Of a stretch of DNA of 64,000 bases, positions 55,366 through 62,708 are shown piece by piece. Location of the stretch: the NCBI GenBank assembly GCA_036322835.1, contig AP027304.1, positions 2,480,001 to 2,544,000 on the forward strand, in the 5' to 3' direction. The position numbers were made by a program, and so were the translations under genes. The stretch's first letter is position 1. Every line of letters begins with the position of its first letter. Origin of the DNA: Tenuifilaceae bacterium CYCD. Its GTDB lineage: Bacteria; Bacteroidota; Bacteroidia; Bacteroidales; Tenuifilaceae. Below the pieces are notes generated by a model. The model had not been told where the DNA came from. It made no database searches and saw only the letters and a list, made by a program, of their open reading frames with translations.

Positions 55366-56658
55366 TTAGTTTCCTTTTGCAATTGCCCTGATATCATCGC
55401 TGGACATACGCTGGAATACTTTTAGTTCGAAAATTGGTAATGCAGCCATTAAGTGATCTAGTATTTCGGATTGAGTTCTCTCATAGTTCATTAAACTCTT
55501 ATCTGCACAGAAACAGTATATTTCCATAGGAACACCATACTCTACGGGTTGTTGTAATCTTACTAGAATTGTTAGATCCTTATTTAGCATTGGATGCGCC
55601 TTTAGGTAGAATTCAACCCATTGACGGAAAACGTTAAGGTTGGTTTGCGTGCCAGAGTTTAACAGTGCAATTGGGTCGGACTGGTTGTTGGATAATCTAT
55701 TCTTGATTTCTTCAACGTAGTCCTTGATGCTATCAATTTTTGAGAATTTTTCAAGCATTTGGGAAGTGCAGAACTGAATTGTTTTTACATCGATGTAAAT
55801 GGATCGTTTTATTCTTCTACCATCAGATTCCTCCATTCCTCGCCAATTCTTAAAACTCTCGTTAACCAAAGCAAACGGAGGAATGGTTGTTATTGTATTG
55901 TCGAAGTTCTGAATTTTAACCGTGGTTAGGCTGATGTCGGTAACCGTTCCGTCTAAGTTGCGCGATGGCATTTCAATCCAATCGCCAAGCTTTAACATAT
56001 CATTTGCCGATAGCTGAATTGATGCCACTAACCCGGTTATGGTATCCTTGAATACTAACATCAAAACTGCGGTTGAAGCTCCCAAACCAACCAGAATTGA
56101 ACTGGGATTTTTATTGATAATTATGCCAATTACTACAATTGCTGCAAATACATATATGATAATCTTGACAACTTGTAGGTATCCCTTTATTGGTCGACTT
56201 TTTGCAAATGGAAGTTCTTGGTATATTGCATTAAGAGCGTCGAGAAATGAGTTAATTACCAACAGTGCCGCCATAACCATGTAAATTTTGGTTAAAGCTT
56301 GAATAAACACAGTTACTTTGGGAGAGTAATCATAAAGGGCAACGCCAATTGTTAGGTAAACAACGATGGCTGGTGCAAAGTGTGCTAAGCGGTGAAAGAA
56401 TTTCTTTTCCACTAAAACATCGTCCCACTCGGTTGTAGTACGTTTTGCAATACGGGCCATTGAAACCAGAAATACTCTTTTTGCAATGAAATCGGCAATT
56501 AGCGCAAGGATAATAATAACACCAATTGAAATGGACACCTTGAAAAATTGCGCAAAAGTCTCGTTCACGCCCTGGCTTAGTAACCATGATTCTAGGTTCT
56601 CGAGGAACTGGTATTTCTCTGCAATTTGCTCTTCAATTTTCTCTACAGGTATTTGCAT
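55366..56658 (-). CDS. MscS-family mechanosensitive channel (YbdG-like)
   Basis: A 430-aa inner-membrane channel with about five transmembrane helices (about 38-60, 88-108, 120-140, 160-180 and the pore helix) and a cytoplasmic beta/vestibule domain. The pore and start of the beta domain read LVGLGASTAVLMLVFKDTITGL (about 189-210), then LGDWIEMPSRNLDGTVTDISLTTVKIQNFDN split over about 226-256. The long MscS-C domain (FKNWRGMEESDGRRIKRSI split) resembles E. coli YbdG. It likely releases solutes on osmotic downshock. Confidence 0.88.
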   Translation of the reverse strand: MQIPVEKIEEQIAEKYQFLENLESWLLSQGVNETFAQFFKVSISIGVIIILALIADFIAKRVFLVSMARIAKRTTTEWDDVLVEKKFFHRLAHFAPAIVVYLTIGVALYDYSPKVTVFIQALTKIYMVMAALLVINSFLDALNAIYQELPFAKSRPIKGYLQVVKIIIYVFAAIVVIGIIINKNPSSILVGLGASTAVLMLVFKDTITGLVASIQLSANDMLKLGDWIEMPSRNLDGTVTDISLTTVKIQNFDNTITTIPPFALVNESFKNWRGMEESDGRRIKRSIYIDVKTIQFCTSQMLEKFSKIDSIKDYVEEIKNRLSNNQSDPIALLNSGTQTNLNVFRQWVEFYLKAHPMLNKDLTILVRLQQPVEYGVPMEIYCFCADKSLMNYERTQSEILDHLMAALPIFELKVFQRMSSDDIRAIAKGN

Positions 56659-56731
56659 ATTATGTTAGTTTATGGAATTGTTTAGTTAACAAAATTAAGC
56701 AGAATCATTGTACGATTTTTAAAATAGATGC

Positions 56732-57103
56732 CTAAAATGGCAAATCGTTGTCAGGATTAAAGTCGTTGGTTGGGGGCATTGGGTAATCATCGGGGAATGG
56801 GGGTAAATCTGGAACATTGTTTTCGGCATTACGCATTCGTTCAAGTCTCCAAACACGAACATCGGTGTACCATCGGCCATTAAATTCACGTGATTCAATA
56901 TTTACTGAGAGTTTAACAACTTCGCCAATGGCAACTGAGTCAAACTCCTTAACCTTGTCGCCCCATGCCGACACGCAAACCTTTTTGGGGTATTGTTCTT
57001 GGGTTTCAACAATAAATTCTTGCTTTACCCAGGCGCCGTTTTTCCCTTGCCCTGTTTGTTGACCCAATTTTTGAATTAGTTTTCCGGTAAAATCGAGAGC
57101 CAT
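56732..57103 (-). CDS. DUF3127 family OB-fold protein with SSB-like tail
   Basis: A 123-aa protein from the ATG at 57103 (MALDFTGKLIQKLGQQTG); a longer start at 57148 adds a poor extension. A single OB-fold-like domain (about 1-95; WVKQEFIVETQEQYPKKVCVS split; VVKLSVNIESREFNGRWYTD split) is followed by an acidic, Pro-rich tail ending DNDLPF. That ending is the same type as the C-terminal tip of single-stranded DNA-binding protein, which recruits repair and replication enzymes. DUF3127 proteins are common in Bacteroidota and little studied; ssDNA binding is inferred. Confidence 0.8.
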   Translation of the reverse strand: MALDFTGKLIQKLGQQTGQGKNGAWVKQEFIVETQEQYPKKVCVSAWGDKVKEFDSVAIGEVVKLSVNIESREFNGRWYTDVRVWRLERMRNAENNVPDLPPFPDDYPMPPTNDFNPDNDLPF

Positions 57104-57129
57104 ATACTTTGTTTTTTTATTCAGAAAAA

Positions 57130-57155
57130 CAGCCGGATGCAAATACACCCGGCTG
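57130..57155 (-). terminator. Terminator of the FKBP gene
   Basis: Stem CAGCCGG (57130-57136) / CCGGCTG (57149-57155), 12-nt loop, followed on the minus strand by TTTTTCTG. It lies 23 bp past the FKBP stop and before the DUF3127 start, so the two genes are probably separate units. Confidence 0.75.
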
Positions 57156-57177
57156 GTAAGCTACGAGTTAATTTATA

Positions 57178-57891
57178 TTACTTTTTAGCAGTTTCTTTAA
57201 CAATTTCAAGAAGTTCAACCTCGAAAATTAGTACTTGGTTTGGACCAATAGGACCACCAGGACGAACGTGTGTGCCATAGGCTAAATCAGCAGGAATGTA
57301 GAACATATATTTTGATCCTACTTTCATTTTTTGTACACCAATTGTCCAACCTTTAATAACTTGGTTTAATTTGAATTGTGCTGGTTGTCCGTTATCGTAC
57401 GATGAATCGAACTTTGTGCCATCAACCAAAGTGCCAGTGTAGTGAACTTTTACAACATCTTCAGCGGTTGGTTGTGCTCCTGTACCTTCGGTAATCACCT
57501 TGTACTGTAAGCCGGTTGAATCAACAATAACACCTTCCTTTGTTTTGTTCTCTTCAAGGAATTTATTGCTATCCTCTAGGTTTTTAGCAGCAGTTTTTTC
57601 CTCTTTCTTGGAGAAATAATCTTGGATAAATTTCATTGCTTGCTCTTCGTTCATTTTGATGTTGGATGAATCGCTCTTGTAAACATCCTGAATTGCACGC
57701 GCAAAGGCTTTGTAGTTAACCTCTTCAAGTTTGTTTTTCTTGAAGTTGTTGGCAATACTAACACCAAATGCATAGCTAAGGCTATCAACGTCCGATTTTA
57801 GAACTACTTTTCCAACAGTCTCGTTGGATTTTTGGCACGATGCCAAAACAGCCACTAGAGAAACGGCCACAAATACACTTGAAAATTTCAT
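57178..57891 (-). CDS. Mip-type FKBP peptidyl-prolyl isomerase lipoprotein
   Basis: A 237-aa lipoprotein started at 57891 (MKFSSVFVAVSLVAVLASC, Cys19), not the longer frame from 57966. An N-terminal FKBP_N dimerisation helix (about 35-130; LSYAFGVSIANNFKKNKLEEVN split, MKFIQDYFSKKEEK) precedes a C-terminal FKBP domain (about 140-232) with VKVHYTGTLVDGTKFDSSYD and ADLAYG motifs. It would assist folding of periplasmic or outer-membrane proteins. It has its own promoter-like sequence upstream and terminator downstream. Confidence 0.9.
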   Translation of the reverse strand: MKFSSVFVAVSLVAVLASCQKSNETVGKVVLKSDVDSLSYAFGVSIANNFKKNKLEEVNYKAFARAIQDVYKSDSSNIKMNEEQAMKFIQDYFSKKEEKTAAKNLEDSNKFLEENKTKEGVIVDSTGLQYKVITEGTGAQPTAEDVVKVHYTGTLVDGTKFDSSYDNGQPAQFKLNQVIKGWTIGVQKMKVGSKYMFYIPADLAYGTHVRPGGPIGPNQVLIFEVELLEIVKETAKK

Positions 57892-57937
57892 AGTTTTATT
57901 AGAATTAAATTGATTATCGGTTTCAAAAAACATCTTG

Positions 57938-57967
57938 CGAAGATACAGAATAGAATTGATTAACAAA
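57938..57967 (-). promoter_or_regulatory. Possible promoter of the FKBP gene
   Basis: On the minus strand a TTTG (57964-57967) is followed after 18 nt by TATCTTCG (57938-57945), one mismatch from TAnnTTTG. It is about 47 bp before the chosen start. Confidence 0.4.
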
Positions 57968-58107
57968 TTTTACGCGAAATATTTTTTTGACAACTAGGTT
58001 AAAGGATGTTAAGGTTGGGGGATGACCTTTGGCAATAAGGTTGATAGACTGTTTGGTGTTTAGGCTTCGATGGAGAGGTGCCAAGTCTGATGCCTATTGT
58101 TCTTTTA

Positions 58108-58135
58108 CAATCAACAATCAACAATCAACAATCAA
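58108..58135. repeat. Four perfect tandem copies of CAATCAA
   Basis: A 7-bp unit CAATCAA repeated exactly four times, directly abutting the -7 box of tex. It belongs to the CAATCAAC-like class of spacer motifs seen upstream of rlmB. The copy number could vary by slippage and alter promoter spacing. Confidence 0.75.
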
Positions 58136-58136
58136 C

Positions 58137-58144
58137 TAACTTTG
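58137..58144 (+). promoter_or_regulatory. -7 box of tex
   Basis: TAACTTTG matches TAnnTTTG, 47 bp before the ATG at 58191. The -33 region falls inside the CAATCAA tandem repeat and lacks TTTG. Confidence 0.5.
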
Positions 58145-58190
58145 CCATCCCATTTTATTTTTGTTTTTTTGTGTAATAATACTATTTACT

Positions 58191-60335
58191 ATGGATTTGA
58201 TTAATACTGCAAAGCATGTTGAACTGATCTCGAAGGAGTTGAATTTGGCTGGTCGCCAAGTGTCAAATACTATAAAACTTTTGGACGAAGGGGCTACAAT
58301 CCCGTTCATTAGCCGTTACCGCAAGGAGATGACAGGCAATTTGGACGAAGTCCAAGTTACTTCTGTTCGTGATTTGTCGGCTAAATATGTTGAGATTGAT
58401 AAGCGTAAGGAAACTATAATAACCACCATTGAGGAGCAAGGAAAACTTACCGATGAGTTAAAGTCAAGGATTATTAACTGCTATGATTCCGTGGTGCTTG
58501 AGGATATCTACTTACCATACAAACCCAAACGTAGAACCAAAGCCACAATTGCCAAGGAAAAAGGGCTGGAACCTCTTGCCCTGCTAGTAATGAAACAGTT
58601 TGAGCGCAATATTTTTGCAAAGGCCGAGGCTTTTATTAACGATCAAGTGGCAGATGTGGATGAAGCCTTGCAGGGTGCGCGCGATATTGTGGCTGAGTGG
58701 ATTAGCGAGGATGAAAAGGCTAGGAATATTGCGCGTCGTCATTTCAAGCGTAGCGCCATAATTAAATCGAAAGTAGTAAAGGGAAAGGAAACCGAAGGGG
58801 TAAAGTACTCCGATTACTTTAGCTTTGAGGAGGAGGTTCGCAAATGTGCATCGCACAGGTTTTTGGCTATGCGTCGCGGACAGGAAGAAGGTTTTTTGCG
58901 TGTATCCATTGTTCCAGCTGTAGAGCCTGTAATTGATGAGTTCGAAAGGAATTACGTGAAGCTAAGTGGCGATAATGCAGCGCAAATGCAGTTGGCCATT
59001 GCCGATTCCTATAAACGATTGATAGAGCCTTCCATTGAGAACGAATTTACTGGCGAACTAAAGGAGAAAGCCGACGAGGAGGCAATTCGCGTGTTTGCCG
59101 AGAACCTTCGTCAGCTATTACTTTCGGCACCACTTGGACAGAAGAGCGTCTTGGCTCTCGACCCTGGTTACCGTACTGGCTGCAAGTTGGTTTGTCTCGA
59201 CCCACAAGGAAACCTTGTACATAACGAGACTATTTATCCACATCCACCACAAAGCGAGCAGGGTAAGGCGATGTCCAAAATCTCAAATCTTGTCGATACC
59301 TTTAAGATTGATGCAATAGCCATTGGAAACGGAACGGCAAGTCGGGAAACGGAAGCACTTGTAAAGCATATTCGCTTTAACCGCGATATTAAGGTTTTTG
59401 TGGTGAGCGAGGATGGTGCATCGGTTTACTCCGCTTCTACAGTTGCGCGTGAGGAGTTCCCCGAGTACGATGTTACTGTGCGTGGCGCAGTTTCCATTGG
59501 GCGTAGGTTGATGGATCCGTTGGCTGAACTGGTTAAAATTGACCCGAAATCCATTGGGGTAGGGCAGTACCAGCACGATGTTGATCAAACCAAACTGAAA
59601 AACGGGTTGGATTTGGTGGTGGAGAGCGCAGTAAACCACGTTGGCGTTAGCCTAAATACAGCCAGTAAGCATTTGCTAACCTATGTTTCGGGTTTAGGCC
59701 CACAGCTGGCCAAGAATATTGTGGATTACCGCAAGCAGAATGGTCCATTTGTTAGCCGTACTGAGTTGAAAAAGGTTGCCCGTTTGGGCGATAAGGCCTT
59801 TGAGCAGTGCGCTGGTTTCCTACGCATTACCGATGCTAAGAACCCACTCGATAATAGTGCCGTTCACCCCGAGAGTTACCATATTGTGGAGCAAATGGCA
59901 AAGGATTTGGGCTGTAAGGTTTCCGACCTAATGGGCGATGAGCAACTGCGCTCCAAAATAAAGCTAGAGAAATATGTAACCGATAAAATTGGCCTTCCAA
60001 CGCTAAACGATATTATGCAGGAGCTATCTAAGCCCGGCCGCGACCCACGTAAGGCAATTAAGGTGTTTGAGTTTGCCGAGGGTATCTATAAAATGGACGA
60101 CTTAGTTCCCGGAATGATTATTCCCGGAATTGTAACCAATATTACCAACTTTGGCGTTTTTGTTGATGTTGGTGTGAAGCAAGATGGCTTAGTGCATATC
60201 TCGCAGCTGGCAAACCGTTTTGTTTCCGACCCTCTAGAAGTTGTAAAACTTCATCAGCACGTTAAGGTAAAGGTGCTTGAGGTTGATATTCCCCGTAAAA
60301 GGATTCAGTTAACGTTGAAGGATGTGGAGCTGTAA
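58191..60335 (+). CDS. tex: Tex family RNA-binding protein
   Basis: A 714-aa cytoplasmic nucleic-acid-binding protein, started at the ATG at 58191 (MDLINTAKHVELISKELNL); an upstream TTG frame is less likely. It has the N-terminal helical Tex domain (PFISRYRKEMTGNLDE about 36-51), a YqgF/RNase H-like domain (about 320-440; LALDPGYRTGCKLV), helix-hairpin-helix motifs (about 485-560; NTASKHLLTYVSGLGPQLAKNI split) and a C-terminal S1 domain (about 640-712; GIVTNITNFGVFVDVGVKQDG split). Tex resembles eukaryotic Spt6 and is linked to transcription and RNA fate. The length is normal. Confidence 0.94.
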   Translation: MDLINTAKHVELISKELNLAGRQVSNTIKLLDEGATIPFISRYRKEMTGNLDEVQVTSVRDLSAKYVEIDKRKETIITTIEEQGKLTDELKSRIINCYDSVVLEDIYLPYKPKRRTKATIAKEKGLEPLALLVMKQFERNIFAKAEAFINDQVADVDEALQGARDIVAEWISEDEKARNIARRHFKRSAIIKSKVVKGKETEGVKYSDYFSFEEEVRKCASHRFLAMRRGQEEGFLRVSIVPAVEPVIDEFERNYVKLSGDNAAQMQLAIADSYKRLIEPSIENEFTGELKEKADEEAIRVFAENLRQLLLSAPLGQKSVLALDPGYRTGCKLVCLDPQGNLVHNETIYPHPPQSEQGKAMSKISNLVDTFKIDAIAIGNGTASRETEALVKHIRFNRDIKVFVVSEDGASVYSASTVAREEFPEYDVTVRGAVSIGRRLMDPLAELVKIDPKSIGVGQYQHDVDQTKLKNGLDLVVESAVNHVGVSLNTASKHLLTYVSGLGPQLAKNIVDYRKQNGPFVSRTELKKVARLGDKAFEQCAGFLRITDAKNPLDNSAVHPESYHIVEQMAKDLGCKVSDLMGDEQLRSKIKLEKYVTDKIGLPTLNDIMQELSKPGRDPRKAIKVFEFAEGIYKMDDLVPGMIIPGIVTNITNFGVFVDVGVKQDGLVHISQLANRFVSDPLEVVKLHQHVKVKVLEVDIPRKRIQLTLKDVEL

Positions 60336-60408
60336 TTTGCTTTTCTGTATCAGTATAAAATGTCAAAATATAATATTTATTGTTTTATATCCTAATTTAT
60401 AGAAACGT

Positions 60409-60440
60409 TCAATCATTTCACGAGACAGTGTAATGATTGA
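60409..60440. terminator. Terminator-like hairpin between tex and a convergent gene
   Basis: TCAATCATTTCAC (60409-60421) / GTGTAATGATTGA (60428-60440), 13-bp stem with one mismatch and a 6-nt loop. It lies 8 bp from the convergent lipoprotein gene's stop and could serve both genes. Confidence 0.65.
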
Positions 60441-60448
60441 GCATTTGT

Positions 60449-61894
60449 TTATTTCATTGTGAAATAATAAGTAGAACTATCCTCAATTGTTGAGGTTAAT
60501 TTATCGCCAGTGGTATACATAATTTCAAAAGGAATATATGTTCCGATATTTATTGATGAATAAAAGGAGTTGTTAACAATATCTGATTCCCAAGCGGGAA
60601 GAACGCAATTTACAAAGTTGCTGATAATTATGTTTCTGACGTAGTTAACGTCTTCTGAAAAAGTTAGTTGAAGATCTTTTGATTCAAACCAAATGACTTT
60701 TTCTCCATAGTCGTTTGCAAATCCTTGGCTGATTTGACTTTGCGTGAGTAAAGGAATGACGCTGCAAGTTATTGTTATTCCATTTGATGGCGGAATATTG
60801 ATAGCAGGAAGTCTATCGTTTCGTTTATTTAGAAAGTAACCTCTTGAAGATAGTCCGGTATAGAAATTATTATACTTTTTGAAATATGCCATATTGGTGT
60901 CAATCGATGCTTCAAAACGTAATAATCCAGTGTAATTCATTGCCTCAATTACATCAAAGCCTTCATCTAGTTTAAATCTTAACATTAAGATATAAACTCC
61001 CTGGCTAACATAACTATTATAATAAGCAAATTCTTTTGCCGTACTCATTTTTTCCTCGAAGGTGTTGAATTTGCTGGTTCTGAAGTGGTAGGTCAAAAAT
61101 ACTGTTTGAGCCATTTGAGGAGACGATACAAGATATTCTAATTTGTAGATAGTTTGGTTTGTTAAGAGATTTCTAGGTATTTGAAACTCTAATTTTCTAT
61201 TTGAAACATTATAAGTAGCATTGCTTTCCCAACTTTCTCCTGATGGAGTAGTGAATCGTACGTTATAAGTTGCATCCTTGAAGTAAAGGTCATTCTCTTG
61301 ATCGTTATTGAACTTTAATTCTCCATTCGGAGTTTCATCCTTCAAAAAATGATATTGATATGGATATGGATAAGCGTATTCTAAATATGAGGTGCTAATG
61401 CTAAAAATGTAATTTTTAATTTCGAAAGAACTTTCGAATTTTCCTTGAAAAGGTACTTCGTTTTTCATTAATATTTCAAAATCGCTGTCAATATCTCTTT
61501 TGACCTCGATGTGATAGAAAAATTTTATAGAATAGTTACTATTTGCTGTAAACGAATTGTCTGTGTTAAAGAATAAAGTGTCTTTTGTTGAATTGAAGTT
61601 TGTAGGTAGTTGTAATGGTTGCCCACTTGCATCAGAAATATAGGTGCTATCATAAATTAATTTAAAACAATTAGCCGCTCCGGATGGATATGTATAGGTA
61701 TAGTTAAAGCGTTTGTTAAAGGCCAAAAAAGGCCTAACTCTAAAGCTGTTGTTTGTTGAGGTATTTTTAGGATAAACTGTGATTTTTAGATTAGGATCAA
61801 TGTAGGGAATTGTCGGTAATGTATTATCTTCTTTTTTACAACTAATAATACCTAATAGCAAAATTGTGATTAGGTTAAATATGTTTTTTTTCAT
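60449..61894 (-). CDS. Unknown large lipoprotein
   Basis: A 481-aa lipoprotein started at 61894 (MKKNIFNLITILLLGIISC, Cys19); the longer frame from 61921 adds a basic stretch. The mature part is beta-rich with many Tyr/Phe/Ser/Asn residues (FRVRPFLAFNKRFNYTYTYPSG split; YNVRFTTPSGESWES), suggesting surface beta-sandwich domains, but I recognise no family. A -7-like box lies upstream. Its place beside a sulfotransferase gene on the opposite strand does not reveal a role. Confidence 0.65.
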   Translation of the reverse strand: MKKNIFNLITILLLGIISCKKEDNTLPTIPYIDPNLKITVYPKNTSTNNSFRVRPFLAFNKRFNYTYTYPSGAANCFKLIYDSTYISDASGQPLQLPTNFNSTKDTLFFNTDNSFTANSNYSIKFFYHIEVKRDIDSDFEILMKNEVPFQGKFESSFEIKNYIFSISTSYLEYAYPYPYQYHFLKDETPNGELKFNNDQENDLYFKDATYNVRFTTPSGESWESNATYNVSNRKLEFQIPRNLLTNQTIYKLEYLVSSPQMAQTVFLTYHFRTSKFNTFEEKMSTAKEFAYYNSYVSQGVYILMLRFKLDEGFDVIEAMNYTGLLRFEASIDTNMAYFKKYNNFYTGLSSRGYFLNKRNDRLPAINIPPSNGITITCSVIPLLTQSQISQGFANDYGEKVIWFESKDLQLTFSEDVNYVRNIIISNFVNCVLPAWESDIVNNSFYSSINIGTYIPFEIMYTTGDKLTSTIEDSSTYYFTMK

Positions 61895-61918
61895 TTTTTT
61901 TCTATGTTGTTTAGAGTG

Positions 61919-61926
61919 CAAAAATA
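61919..61926 (-). promoter_or_regulatory. -7 box of the large lipoprotein gene
   Basis: On the minus strand TATTTTTG matches TAnnTTTG and lies 24 bp before the start at 61894. No TTTG is found at the expected -33 position. Confidence 0.45.
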
Positions 61927-61986
61927 AATAAATATTTTAATTTCTTTTTATTTAATTTTGCTTATGAATTGAAAACGAATGCAGTA

Positions 61987-62700
61987 ATGATAATTTCTCA
62001 TGTGCACAGGTTTATCTTTATCAAGCCAACCAAGGTTGGCGGAACAAGCATTGAGGTTGCTTTGGCAAAGAATTGTGGGCAGAAGGATATTATAACATCG
62101 ATTTCTAAGTTTTCCAATGAGTTTGATGATGATAATTACCTTCATCATTCGCAGAACGATGAAGGTTTTTACAACCATATAGCCCCCGATGAGATACAGC
62201 GCAAGATTGGTGCTGATGTGTGGAATTCGTATTTCAAGTTTACTGTTGTTCGGAATCCGTGGGATCAGGTAGTTTCGAGGTTTTGCTGGGAGAAGTCTTT
62301 TGTCAAATTCAAAATAAAACGAAACCTTAGTAAGATTAAGGGGAATCCCTTTGAATTGGAACTTTACCAGCGGTTAATTAACCGATTATTGGAGTTGCTG
62401 AGGCTGCGAAGTTTTAGCAATTTTCTAAGGCACTTTGACTCGGAGTGGACAAATACCCGATTTTACTTTGATACTAATGGAGTTGCAGTTTGCGATTACT
62501 ACATTAGGTACGAAGACCTTCAGTCCGATTTCGACAATGTTTGTGGCAGGCTGGAAATTAATTCCGAGAAACTCTTGAGATTAAAGAGCAAGGCGCGAAA
62601 TCACCAACTACACTATACCGCTTACTATACCGATAGCGATAAAGCACTTGTCGCCAAAATATTTAAAAAGGAAATTGAGTACTTTGGGTATGAGTTTTAG
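61987..62700 (+). CDS. Sulfotransferase family protein
   Basis: A 237-aa protein started at the ATG at 61987 (MIISHVHRFIFIKPTKVGGTS); an upstream TTG at 61969 is in frame. PAPS-binding signatures are present: the 5'-phosphosulfate loop KPTKVGGTS (13-21) and the 3'-phosphate motif VVRNPWDQVVSRF (about 83-95). The C-terminal part has the usual TNTRFYFD...CDYYIRYEDLQSDF pattern. It would transfer sulfate from PAPS to a carbohydrate, as in the Sulfotransfer_2 family. No glycosyltransferases or PAPS genes are adjacent. It has no signal peptide. Confidence 0.85.
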   Translation: MIISHVHRFIFIKPTKVGGTSIEVALAKNCGQKDIITSISKFSNEFDDDNYLHHSQNDEGFYNHIAPDEIQRKIGADVWNSYFKFTVVRNPWDQVVSRFCWEKSFVKFKIKRNLSKIKGNPFELELYQRLINRLLELLRLRSFSNFLRHFDSEWTNTRFYFDTNGVAVCDYYIRYEDLQSDFDNVCGRLEINSEKLLRLKSKARNHQLHYTAYYTDSDKALVAKIFKKEIEYFGYEF

Positions 62701-62708
62701 ATCATTTA

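Noticed and set aside
58108-58135. CRISPR-like array
   Set aside because: The 7-bp units are directly adjacent with no spacers, and no cas genes are present.
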